Assembly: GCA_937901965.1 (NCBI GenBank)
Contig: CALGSW010000006.1
Span: forward strand, 1-64,000
DNA length: 64,000 nucleotides
DNA from: an uncultured Bacteroidota bacterium
Lineage (GTDB): Bacteria; Bacteroidota; Bacteroidia; Bacteroidales; UBA932
Direction of reading: 5' to 3'
Shown: in pieces, positions 1 through 7,686 of the stretch
How the letters are laid out: every line of letters begins with the position of its first letter
Position numbering within the stretch: the first letter of the stretch is position 1
Position numbers and translations under genes: made by a program
The notes under the pieces: generated by a model
Database searches by the model: none
The model's input: the letters and a program-made list of their open reading frames with translations, nothing else
What the model was told of the DNA's origin: nothing

Positions 1-37
1 CCTTCGGCCGGATAGCGGGTTCCGGAGGTTGCGGGTT

Positions 38-160
38 TGGGTGGGACGAACCTCCACCGACCTCGTAATGAGCTAATTACAAAACATAATTTATTGATTA
101 TGAAAGATTTGTGTTTTGAAACACCATGGGATTCAACCCCATAGAGGTTCGTCCCACCCA
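38..160. repeat. Palindromic element, long-loop copy (GGGTGGGAC arms)
   Basis: Two perfect 17-bp arms (38-54 and 144-160) begin with TGGGTGGGAC and end with the complement. Between them lie smaller palindromes: GTAAT/ATTAC, GTGTTT/AAACAC and ATGGG/CCCAT. A second copy with the same outer bases but a different inner stem lies at 45346-45393. On the minus strand both copies are preceded by CAGGCG and followed by AAAC, so this is one family and not chance. No ORF is associated with it. The function is unknown. Confidence 0.7.
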
Positions 161-318
161 CGCCTGTGCTCAGACTGGCCAATCCTGTGCACAGGCCAGA
201 ACAAATCGCTCTGCCGAACGGCTTAACACGGCGAAGCACCGCTCAAATCCGTCCGCAAGTCCTTGTACTTGGTGAAAAGTTATGAAGTATCACCCTCCCC
301 AGTAATCCGCAAACACGA

Positions 319-366
319 CGGAACCCCCGCCGCAGCGAATGAAATGAGCGAGGAGGAATCGTTCCG
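319..366 (+). repeat. CCGCC...GAGCGAGGAGG hairpin element, copy E
   Basis: The stem CGGAAC/GTTCCG encloses a core with CCGCCGCAGCGAA and GAGCGAGGAGGAA. The same core occurs four times in opposite orientation at 44905-45278, with other outer stem bases (GGAGT/ACTCC and GGAGC/GCTCC). It is nested inside a larger inverted repeat at 294-391. Confidence 0.65.
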
Positions 367-436
367 GAGTGGAAGCGGATGACTGGGGAGGAGTTGATTA
401 GCAGGAGTTTGACACTTTACCCCTGGGGTGAAAACT

Positions 437-1126
437 TCAGATGAGATCCCTAAGGTCAGATGAGTCATATGTAGGGCCACCATCACAAGGAATCTTTTTA
501 TAGTTGTAAAAGAACTGATCTATCCCAAATATCATAGCCCCCTCAATATCATTTGCAAAATCATCTCCTACCATGAGGGCACTGCTCTTATCTCCGTTTA
601 TTGCATTCAGTGCTCTTTTAAAGATAATGGGACTGGGTTTGTGAACTCCCTGCTCTTCAGAAATCATCACTGCCTGGAAAAATCTGTCAATTCCGGATTT
701 ATTCAGTTTACGGTACTGAACCTCTTTGAATCCGTTTGATATAATCGCCATCTTAACGTCCCGTTTATGCAAAGATGTAAGGACCTCCATTGCGTGGGGC
801 ATAAGAATGTTTTGATTTGGCATCTCCTCAAGATACTCTTCCCCGAAATCTTTTGCAAAATCAATATCATCAATTCCAAACTGCAGAAAAGTATTGTGAA
901 ACCTCATCCATCTCAGATCCTCTTTTTTAAGTTCACCACGTTCATATTCAGCCCAGAGTTTATGGTTTATCTCATCATACCTGCTAAAAAAACATGATTT
1001 GTCATCTACAGGGACTTTATACTTGGTAAGGAGTTGAAATACATTATTCTTTGCATTTGCATCAAAATCCCACAGAGTCCTGTCAAGGTCAAACAGAATG
1101 TATTTATACTCTTTATTCAAACTCAT
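437..1126 (-). CDS. YjjG-family HAD nucleotidase
   Basis: This 229-residue HAD-superfamily hydrolase resembles the YjjG family, which removes phosphate from non-canonical pyrimidine nucleotides. Motif I is DLDRT at residues 13-17 (nucleophile D13, acid D15). A Ser/Asn motif II (AIISNGF) lies near 128, the Lys of HKPSP near 161, and the acidic motif IV GDDFANDIEGA near 183. The length is normal and there is no signal peptide, so it should be cytoplasmic. Its ATG overlaps the TGA of the upstream M64 peptidase gene (ATGA), so the two are probably translated together at the end of the folP-purB-M64 run. The exact substrate is inferred from the family only. Confidence 0.85.
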   Translation of the reverse strand: MSLNKEYKYILFDLDRTLWDFDANAKNNVFQLLTKYKVPVDDKSCFFSRYDEINHKLWAEYERGELKKEDLRWMRFHNTFLQFGIDDIDFAKDFGEEYLEEMPNQNILMPHAMEVLTSLHKRDVKMAIISNGFKEVQYRKLNKSGIDRFFQAVMISEEQGVHKPSPIIFKRALNAINGDKSSALMVGDDFANDIEGAMIFGIDQFFYNYKKIPCDGGPTYDSSDLRDLI

Positions 1127-2400
1127 TTTGTATAGTAATCAATCATGGAATTAATTGCCGCAACACAAACCTCACAGAAACCATCTGCAGTGTTGCTCTT
1201 CATTCTGCAGTCAATTGCAGGTCTGTATATACCCTTTGCCATATATCCTCCACCCTCAAAAACACCCGTTACACCACTATATGTTTCACTCTGCGGTGTA
1301 GGGACAGGAACTCCCGGTTTAAGCAGCTTTTTCCACTTGGTCTCAAAGTTTTTTAATGTTGTAATATTTGGCTCCCATGGTTCAACCTTAAGGTTGTAAA
1401 AACCTTCGTAAGCAACGTCTGAGGTGTAATACTCATCACCAAGACCGGCAAAGCTGTGCCCAAATTCATGTACAAAAACCTCAGATGCATATTTGTGGTC
1501 AGACATACTTAAGCCATAATAGTTATATATTCCTCCGCCACCATACTTATCGGTATTTACAATAACGTACATTGCATCGCAGTGAGAGGATGATGCTAAT
1601 GCCGAAACTTTTTTGTGATCCGGTGCTGTGAGGTACCTGTCTGTTCTGAATGTGTAGAAATTTGAAGCAGCAACGGTGTTTTTCCAAATATCCTGATGTG
1701 GTATATCGGGTCCGCTCTCTGCTGAAACCGATTCAACAGCCCAGATGTTAAAATCACTCCGTCTTGATTTATAAGGCTCTGTATTAAATAGATATGAGGT
1801 AAAACGTTTTGCATCCTCCCTGAATTTTCCCATCTCCTTCTCTGTATAACCCTCTGCTATAAAAAGGAGGTCAACCTTTTTTGACGGATCTCCGGAAAAA
1901 AGAATAGTATCGGTTTTGAAATTGTTCTCTCTCTCTCTTCTAATCAGTTTATCCTGAGGATCAACTGTGAATTTTGCCAGTTGAGAGAATTTACCGCTCT
2001 CTTTTACCCTTTCATAAAAAATTATGTCAACTTTGTTTTTTGGAAAAGGGACTCTGCATGAACCGGTAAATGCCATCCGGGTAGTCTTTGCCTCATTTGT
2101 GGTTCTCCACTCCTGAAAAAGATTATTAAAGCCGGAAGAGTAAACAACTCTCTCCCCCTCTTTCATCTCCACTCTGAACTCTCCGTAATTGAAAGGATCT
2201 CTCAAAGTTTTTCTGCTTCCGCTCCAGATATCTTCCTTTGTAAAACCATCAAGAAATATCTGCTGATTTGTGGCATCTCCTGCAAATACAAGATCAACCC
2301 TCAGTCTCTCTCCGGTAAAGTGTTGATTGAAATCAACCTCCTGAGCGTTCGCAGTTATAACTAATAGTGCAATAACTAATGAAAGAAATAACTTTTTCAT
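1123..2400 (-). CDS. M64 family metallopeptidase (IgA peptidase M64), secreted
   Basis: A 425-residue protein with a clear signal peptide (about 20 residues, ending TANAQ), so exported. The C-terminal half has the zinc motif HEFGH at about residue 311, followed by FAGLGDEYY, which supplies the distal Asp ligand typical of M64. The N-terminal part, with strands up to about residue 150, fits the M64 N-terminal domain. Family members are zinc endopeptidases of Bacteroidota; the founding member cleaves IgA, but the substrate here is not known and the name should not be taken literally. The gene sits 11 bp after purB and overlaps the HAD gene by 4 bp. Confidence 0.88.
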   Translation of the reverse strand: MKKLFLSLVIALLVITANAQEVDFNQHFTGERLRVDLVFAGDATNQQIFLDGFTKEDIWSGSRKTLRDPFNYGEFRVEMKEGERVVYSSGFNNLFQEWRTTNEAKTTRMAFTGSCRVPFPKNKVDIIFYERVKESGKFSQLAKFTVDPQDKLIRRERENNFKTDTILFSGDPSKKVDLLFIAEGYTEKEMGKFREDAKRFTSYLFNTEPYKSRRSDFNIWAVESVSAESGPDIPHQDIWKNTVAASNFYTFRTDRYLTAPDHKKVSALASSSHCDAMYVIVNTDKYGGGGIYNYYGLSMSDHKYASEVFVHEFGHSFAGLGDEYYTSDVAYEGFYNLKVEPWEPNITTLKNFETKWKKLLKPGVPVPTPQSETYSGVTGVFEGGGYMAKGIYRPAIDCRMKSNTADGFCEVCVAAINSMIDYYTK

Positions 2401-2411
2401 TGCTAATAAAT

Positions 2412-3755
2412 TTATATTCCTGTATAAGTAAATGGAGTGATATTTGTAAGCTCCTCTTTAATCTTTTCGTTGACATTAAGATTTTCAATGAAGTCTTTTA
2501 TTGATTCACTGTCAATAGGTCTGCCGGTACGAGTAAGGGCTTTAAGTGCTTCATATGGTTTTGGAAAACCCTCTCTTCTGAGGATTGTCTGAATCCCTTC
2601 AGCAACCACAGCCCAGTTAGCCTCAAGGTCAGCTGAAATGGCCTCTTTATCAATTATCAATTTACCCAGCCCTTTTTCAATAGAATTAAGTGAGATAATT
2701 GTATGTGCAACAGGCATTCCTACATTTCTCAGAACAGTGCTGTCTGTAAGGTCTCTCTGTAACCTGGAGAGCGGTAATTTTTCTGCAAGATGAGAAAAAA
2801 GAGCATTGGCAAGCCCCAGATTACCCTCTGCATTCTCAAAATCAATTGGGTTTACTTTATGAGGCATTGCCGATGAGCCTACCTCTCCCTCTTTCACCCG
2901 TTGTCTGAAGTACTCCATTGAGATGTAGCTCCAGATGTCCCGGCATAAATCAATTAAAATTGTGTTGATTCGCAAAAGATTATGGAACAGTGCCGCCAGG
3001 TGGTCGTAATGGTCAATCTGAGTTGTAGGGTAGGATCTTGATAGTCCAAGCTTTCCGGTAACAAACTTTTCAGCAAAAACATTCCAGTCAATCTCCGGGT
3101 AGGCAATGTGGTGAGCGTTAAAATTACCTGTTGCGCCCCCAAATTTTGCCGAGAATTTTACATGTTCAAGAGATTCTATCTGCTCCTTCAACCTCACAAC
3201 AAATACCTCAATCTCTTTGCCAACTCTTGTTGGAGATGCCGGCTGACCATGTGTTCTGGCAAGCATGGGAATATCAGCCCACTCCCTTGCCATCTCTGTA
3301 AGTTTGTTAAGAACTGATGAAAGTTTTGGAAGATAAACATCTCTTACCCCTTCCAGAAGTGATAGCGGAACGGCTGTGTTGTTAATATCCTGTGATGTAA
3401 GACCAAAATGGATGAATTCTCCCTTTTTTTCAAGATCTGTTCCGGCTATCTTCTCTTTAATGAAATATTCTACAGCTTTAACATCGTGGTTAGTGGTTCT
3501 CTCAATCTCCTTAACTCTGAGAGAATCCTGTACTGAGAATCCTGAAACAATCTTCCTGAGAAAAATTTTGTCTGCTTCATTCACAGATGAGAGCTGAGGC
3601 AGAGGTATTTCGCTGAGTGCTATAAAGTACTCTACCTCTACATACACTCTGTATCTGATAAGCGCATGCTCTGAGAAGATGGCTGAGAGTTTTTCCACCT
3701 GTGAGGCGTATCTGCCGTCAACAGGAGAGATTGAATTTATGGGATGATAATTCAT
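2412..3755 (-). CDS. purB: Adenylosuccinate lyase
   Basis: Cytoplasmic enzyme of purine synthesis. It cleaves SAICAR to AICAR and adenylosuccinate to AMP, releasing fumarate. The 447-residue length is normal. The family signature SSAMPHKVNPIDFENAEGN lies near residue 295 and contains the flexible catalytic-serine loop. The conserved LARTHGQPASPTRVGKE and TSQDINNTA segments are present. It starts MNYHPINSISPVDGRY, as homologues do. It lies 11 bp downstream of folP, and placing it beside folate synthesis is sensible because purine synthesis consumes formyl-folate. Confidence 0.97.
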   Translation of the reverse strand: MNYHPINSISPVDGRYASQVEKLSAIFSEHALIRYRVYVEVEYFIALSEIPLPQLSSVNEADKIFLRKIVSGFSVQDSLRVKEIERTTNHDVKAVEYFIKEKIAGTDLEKKGEFIHFGLTSQDINNTAVPLSLLEGVRDVYLPKLSSVLNKLTEMAREWADIPMLARTHGQPASPTRVGKEIEVFVVRLKEQIESLEHVKFSAKFGGATGNFNAHHIAYPEIDWNVFAEKFVTGKLGLSRSYPTTQIDHYDHLAALFHNLLRINTILIDLCRDIWSYISMEYFRQRVKEGEVGSSAMPHKVNPIDFENAEGNLGLANALFSHLAEKLPLSRLQRDLTDSTVLRNVGMPVAHTIISLNSIEKGLGKLIIDKEAISADLEANWAVVAEGIQTILRREGFPKPYEALKALTRTGRPIDSESIKDFIENLNVNEKIKEELTNITPFTYTGI

Positions 3756-3766
3756 AATGAAGCAAA

Positions 3767-4597
3767 TTAAGCACCAAATTTAGTGAATATTCTTACAATT
3801 TCGCAGGCCTCTTTTACATCATGAACCCTTAGTATAGAGGCTCCGTTTATCAGGGCTACAAGATTAAGTGCAGAGGTAGCATGAAGCACCTCGGATGGCC
3901 CTTTTTCAAGAAGCTTGTAGATCATGCTTTTGCGTGACAATCCTGCAAGAATAGGGTAGTGACCCTCTCCGTCTTTTATGCCTATCTTCAGATCACCTAG
4001 CTCTCTGAGTAGTTTGTAGTTCTGTTCTGTGTTTTTTGCAAAGCCAAACCCGGGGTCAATAATGATATCTTTTATTCCCATCTCCCGCGCTCTTTCTATA
4101 AAGTCTTCAAAATATTTCCTGACAGTTTTTGTTACGTCATCATACTGACAAAGGGTCTGCATATTTTCCGGAGTCCCTCGTTTGTGCATTGCGATATATG
4201 TTAACTCAAGCTGAGCTGCAATTTTTAACATCTCTGGGTCATCCTCACCAGCAGATATATCATTAATTATAAAATCGCCCACAAAATCAAAGGCTCTCAT
4301 TACTATTGATGACCTGAACGTGTCTATAGATATTTCACTTGCAGGATAATCTCTCAGAACTCTTTTGAGGGCAGGTTTTAATCTCTCCCACTCCTCCTCT
4401 TCGCTTACAGGGACCGAGCCTGGTCTGGTTGAGCATGCTCCAAGATCAATTATATGTGCACCATCTTCAAGCAATTTTTCATACCTGTTACAGAACTCAG
4501 CATCAGTGATGCATCTGCTCTCCTCGTAAAAAGAGTCTGCATTAAGGTTGATTATACCCATAACCAACGGATGGTTTATTTTATCAATGGTTATCAT
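3767..4597 (-). CDS. folP: Dihydropteroate synthase
   Basis: Condenses the pterin diphosphate with p-aminobenzoate to give dihydropteroate in folate synthesis. A TIM-barrel protein of 276 residues with VMGIINLNADSFYE near the N-terminus, DLGACSTRPGS, DIIIDPGFGFAKNTEQN and the C-terminal LAGLSRKSMIY. I chose the ATG at 4597 (MITIDKINHPLVMG); a longer reading frame to 4693 runs through the promoter and into the start of divergent tmk. A TATATTTG box on the minus strand (4643-4636) lies upstream. It is the first gene of folP-purB-M64-HAD. Confidence 0.95.
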   Translation of the reverse strand: MITIDKINHPLVMGIINLNADSFYEESRCITDAEFCNRYEKLLEDGAHIIDLGACSTRPGSVPVSEEEEWERLKPALKRVLRDYPASEISIDTFRSSIVMRAFDFVGDFIINDISAGEDDPEMLKIAAQLELTYIAMHKRGTPENMQTLCQYDDVTKTVRKYFEDFIERAREMGIKDIIIDPGFGFAKNTEQNYKLLRELGDLKIGIKDGEGHYPILAGLSRKSMIYKLLEKGPSEVLHATSALNLVALINGASILRVHDVKEACEIVRIFTKFGA

Positions 4598-4617
4598 CTT
4601 ATCTCTCCTTTTTTGTC

Positions 4618-4625
4618 TAACTTTG
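4618..4625 (+). promoter_or_regulatory. -7 box of tmk
   Basis: TAACTTTG matches TAnnTTTG, 30 bp before the tmk ATG. The divergent folP box lies only about 10 bp away, so the two promoters overlap back to back. Confidence 0.5.
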
Positions 4626-4635
4626 TTTCGTGTCA

Positions 4636-4643
4636 CAAATATA
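4636..4643 (-). promoter_or_regulatory. -7 box of the folP operon
   Basis: TATATTTG on the minus strand matches the Bacteroidota -7 consensus TAnnTTTG. It lies about 40 bp before the folP ATG, inside the 58-bp folP/tmk divergent gap. Confidence 0.55.
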
Positions 4644-4655
4644 GTTGTTTTAATT

Positions 4656-5327
4656 ATGTTGATTGTTCTGGAAGGGCTGGACGGAGCCGGCAAATCTACT
4701 CAGATTGAGCTGTTGAGGAAATATTATGAAGAGCTTGGAAAAGAGGTGAGATTTCTCCATTTTCCCAGATATGATTCACCGGTTTACGGAGATTTAATTG
4801 CAAAGTTTCTCAGGGGAGAACTTGGCGGTATTGATGAAGTACATCCGTACCTTATTGCACTGCTTTTTGCTGGAGACAGAGGAGATGCAGCAAATATGAT
4901 TAATGAGTGGCTCAAAAGCGGCTTTGTTGTGATTCTTGACAGATATCTTTATTCAAATATAGCTTTCCAGTGTGCAAAAATTAAAGATAAATCAAAGTCC
5001 GCTGAACTCAGAGACTGGATTTTTGAGGCTGAGTACGGCCACTTTGCAATTCCAAGGCCCGATATTAACCTCTTCCTGGATGTCCCCCTCTCTTTTGTAG
5101 ACAGCAAGCTTAAATCAGCCAGAGAAGGAGATGACAGAGAGTATCTGAAAGGGGCCAGAGATATTCATGAAGAGAGCATACATTTTCAGGAGAATGTAAG
5201 AGCTGTATACATTTCAGAATGTAATAGGGATGAGGGTTTGCAACGGATAGACTGCTCTTCGGAAGATGGCACAATGCTTCCGCCTGACAGAATATTCAGC
5301 AGAATAAAGGAGAAACTTGTAATATGA
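4656..5327 (+). CDS. tmk: Thymidylate kinase
   Basis: Phosphorylates dTMP to dTDP. The 223-residue protein begins MLIVLEGLDGAGKST, so the P-loop is at residues 7-15. It has the DRY motif (VILDRYLYSNIAFQ) and a lid region rich in Arg/Lys (KSAREGDDREY). An in-frame ATG at 4548 would add 36 hydrophobic residues but reads through the promoter and folP, so 4656 is preferred. The stop overlaps the ATG of the next gene (ATGA at 5324-5327), implying coupled translation. Confidence 0.95.
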   Translation: MLIVLEGLDGAGKSTQIELLRKYYEELGKEVRFLHFPRYDSPVYGDLIAKFLRGELGGIDEVHPYLIALLFAGDRGDAANMINEWLKSGFVVILDRYLYSNIAFQCAKIKDKSKSAELRDWIFEAEYGHFAIPRPDINLFLDVPLSFVDSKLKSAREGDDREYLKGARDIHEESIHFQENVRAVYISECNRDEGLQRIDCSSEDGTMLPPDRIFSRIKEKLVI

Positions 5328-7666
5328 AATTTTTAAGGGCCATATCAAGAGTATTTGCCGGATTGGTTTTCCTTCTGGCCGGATTTCTTAAGTTGTCGGA
5401 CCCGGCAGGTAATGGACTGGTAGTGGGTGAGTATCTGAAAATTATTGGTCTTACAGATGTACCTGACCTTGCTTTTTGGTTAGGTTTTTTTCTTTCAGTT
5501 GCTGAAACTTTAATTGGAATATCTATACTATTGGGATTAAGGATGAAAATAGCATCAAAAGCTCTTCTGGCTTTTGTGTCGTTTTTCACTCTCCTGACTC
5601 TTTATCTGGCTTTATATAATCCCATCAGCGACTGTGGCTGTTTTGGAGAGGTGGTAAAACTTACCAATTGGGAAACGTTCTACAAAAATGTTGCACTTCT
5701 TATTGCTTCGCTCATAATATACTTCCAGAGAGACAAGTTTGTACCTCTTGCCCCGGCTCCATGGGAGTGGGGGACAATGGCCCTGTACTTTGTCCTGTTA
5801 AGTGGAATCGGGCTGTATGCGTACAGGAATTTACCCATAATTGACTTCACTCCGTTTCATACAGGAACAGATATAAATGAAGAGCTGGCTTTGGTAAGAA
5901 ACCCTCAGGAAGCAGCCTATATTACTGAACTTATATATGAAAAAGAGGGTAAACGGGAGGTCTTCTACATTGAAGAGCTGCCGGACTCCACCTGGACATT
6001 TGTAGATTCAAAAACCCGTCCGGCATCTGTGGAGAGATTCTCATCCTTTACTGACTTTGCTGTATCAGATTCTAAAGGAGGCTATGTTACAGACTCCCTT
6101 CTTTCACTGGACAAAATCTTTGTTACAGTTGTCCCGGACCTTACTGGTATGACTGAAAAGAATTTTCTGTCAGTCAAATTCATCCATGATAAAATAGCAG
6201 AGCAAAAGATTCCGCATATTGTACTCTGTGGTGCCTCCAGGGAATCGGCAGATAGTGTTAAAAAGAGAATGGGAATAGACTGTGATATCTTTTTTACAGA
6301 TTTCAAGACTCTTATTGCAATGAACCGTTCTTACGGTGGTGTGATTTATCTATCTCAGGGTATCGTTGCAGCCAAATGGTCATTGTCCGGCTTTAGGCGC
6401 TTTTCAGAAGACAGCGCGAATCTTAAAAATTTAATTTTAAGAGATCCTGAGCTTATATCTGCTGAAAGAAGAATCAAGGAGACATTGGCCGCAGAGATTT
6501 CACTACTCTCCCTTCTGCTTCTTATTGTTTTGATGAGGTATGTTTTCAGATTTGCCTACTCTCACAAAATAATTCTTGAAAAATCACCTCTGGTGGAGAG
6601 TACTTTAATGGGGAAGGAGTTAATAATGAAAAAAATGAAGGATCTGAATTTGAAATGTAAAGTGGAGTGGAGGCGTAACCTTAAAAATGATAATACGTTA
6701 CATCTTGACTCTGTGGCTGATTGGTATGCTGCCCCCTCAAGTGATGAAGAATTGGCTGAATTATTTGAGATTGAGGAATTCAGAGACATGGAACGACTGA
6801 TTACCGGATCGGGTTCAAATATACTTTATAAAGGAGATTTCAATGGTCTTGTCATTCACCCGGCTATGAATGAAATTCTTATTGACAGCGAAGACGAAGA
6901 GTTCATTTATTTAAAAACAGGTGCCGGAGTTGACTGGGATTATTTTGTAAGTTTCACTGTAGACAGAGGGTGGGGTGGCCTTGAAAACCTCTCTCTTATA
7001 CCAGGCTGTGTAGGTGCATCACCGGTTCAGAATATTGGCGCTTACGGTGCTGAGGCGGCAGATTGTATTGTTTCAGTCTGCTATTTTGACACATCTCTTT
7101 TAAAGATGTGTGAGATCAAGGCCCATGAGTGTAAATTCGGTTACCGGGACTCGGTATTCAAAAGAGAGCTTAAGGGCCGGGCAATTATAACAAAGGTATT
7201 GTTCAGACTTGCAAAACATCCCCAAATCAATGCGAATTATGCAGATCTTGCACAGGAACTCTCTTCTGTTCCATCTCCTCAAATAGGAGATGTCAGAGAG
7301 GTGGTTTGCAAAATAAGGGAGTCTAAACTTCCGGACCCAAAGGTTGTTGGCAATGCAGGAAGTTTTTTCAAAAATCCGGTTGTAGCTTCTGAGGTAGCAG
7401 CCGCTCTGAAAGATCAGTTCCCGTCACTTAAAGTATTTCCTGCTGAGGATGGGTATAGTAAGATTCCTGCTGCATGGCTGATAGACCAGTGTGGCTTCAA
7501 AGGACTCCGGAAGGGTAATGTGGGGGTTCACGATAAACAGGCTCTGGTTCTACTTGCCTTTGAAGGTGCTAAAGGAAAAGAGCTCCTTGACCTGGCAGAC
7601 GAAATACGTTCTGCTGTCAAAGAGCGCTTTAATATTGATATTGAACCTGAAGTTAATATTATCTGA
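5324..7666 (+). CDS. DoxX-family membrane protein fused to MurB
   Basis: One uninterrupted 780-codon frame encodes two proteins normally separate. Residues 1 to about 430 are a DoxX/MauE-like membrane domain with four N-terminal helices and a DCGCFG motif near residue 104. A periplasmic-type segment and a last transmembrane helix at about 388-405 follow. Residues from about 435 are UDP-N-acetylenolpyruvoylglucosamine reductase, which makes UDP-MurNAc for peptidoglycan. Its FAD site is ITGSGSNILY, with PGCVGASPVQNIGAYG, FGYRDSVFK, the catalytic-serine segment GNAGSFFKNP and the terminal EPEV. At the junction, codon 435 is an ATG (6626) preceded by GGAAGGAG at 6612-6619, so MurB may also be made alone from an internal start. 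The fusion may be real or reflect loss of a stop codon. Confidence 0.88.
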   Translation: MKFLRAISRVFAGLVFLLAGFLKLSDPAGNGLVVGEYLKIIGLTDVPDLAFWLGFFLSVAETLIGISILLGLRMKIASKALLAFVSFFTLLTLYLALYNPISDCGCFGEVVKLTNWETFYKNVALLIASLIIYFQRDKFVPLAPAPWEWGTMALYFVLLSGIGLYAYRNLPIIDFTPFHTGTDINEELALVRNPQEAAYITELIYEKEGKREVFYIEELPDSTWTFVDSKTRPASVERFSSFTDFAVSDSKGGYVTDSLLSLDKIFVTVVPDLTGMTEKNFLSVKFIHDKIAEQKIPHIVLCGASRESADSVKKRMGIDCDIFFTDFKTLIAMNRSYGGVIYLSQGIVAAKWSLSGFRRFSEDSANLKNLILRDPELISAERRIKETLAAEISLLSLLLLIVLMRYVFRFAYSHKIILEKSPLVESTLMGKELIMKKMKDLNLKCKVEWRRNLKNDNTLHLDSVADWYAAPSSDEELAELFEIEEFRDMERLITGSGSNILYKGDFNGLVIHPAMNEILIDSEDEEFIYLKTGAGVDWDYFVSFTVDRGWGGLENLSLIPGCVGASPVQNIGAYGAEAADCIVSVCYFDTSLLKMCEIKAHECKFGYRDSVFKRELKGRAIITKVLFRLAKHPQINANYADLAQELSSVPSPQIGDVREVVCKIRESKLPDPKVVGNAGSFFKNPVVASEVAAALKDQFPSLKVFPAEDGYSKIPAAWLIDQCGFKGLRKGNVGVHDKQALVLLAFEGAKGKELLDLADEIRSAVKERFNIDIEPEVNII

Positions 7667-7686
7667 GATTTACTCAGATATTAACT

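Larger units (their letters stand above)
1..436. other. Intergenic region dense in palindromes, no gene seen
   Basis: No convincing coding sequence is present; the short minus-strand ORF across 280-486 is composed of repeat sequence. Besides the element at 38-160 there is a perfect 12-bp palindrome CCTGTGCACAGG near 184-195. A 17-bp imperfect inverted repeat (294-310 with 375-391, one mismatch) encloses a CCGCC/GAGGAGG hairpin element at 319-366. The composition resembles the second repeat cluster at 44836-45444. Confidence 0.6.

Noticed and set aside
280..486. Minus-strand ORF of 68 codons at the left edge
   Set aside because: It overlaps the inverted repeat at 294-391 and the end of the HAD gene and shows no recognisable motif.
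4454..4708. Plus-strand ORF of 84 codons before tmk
   Set aside because: It overlaps folP, the promoter gap and tmk in another frame and has no conserved features.
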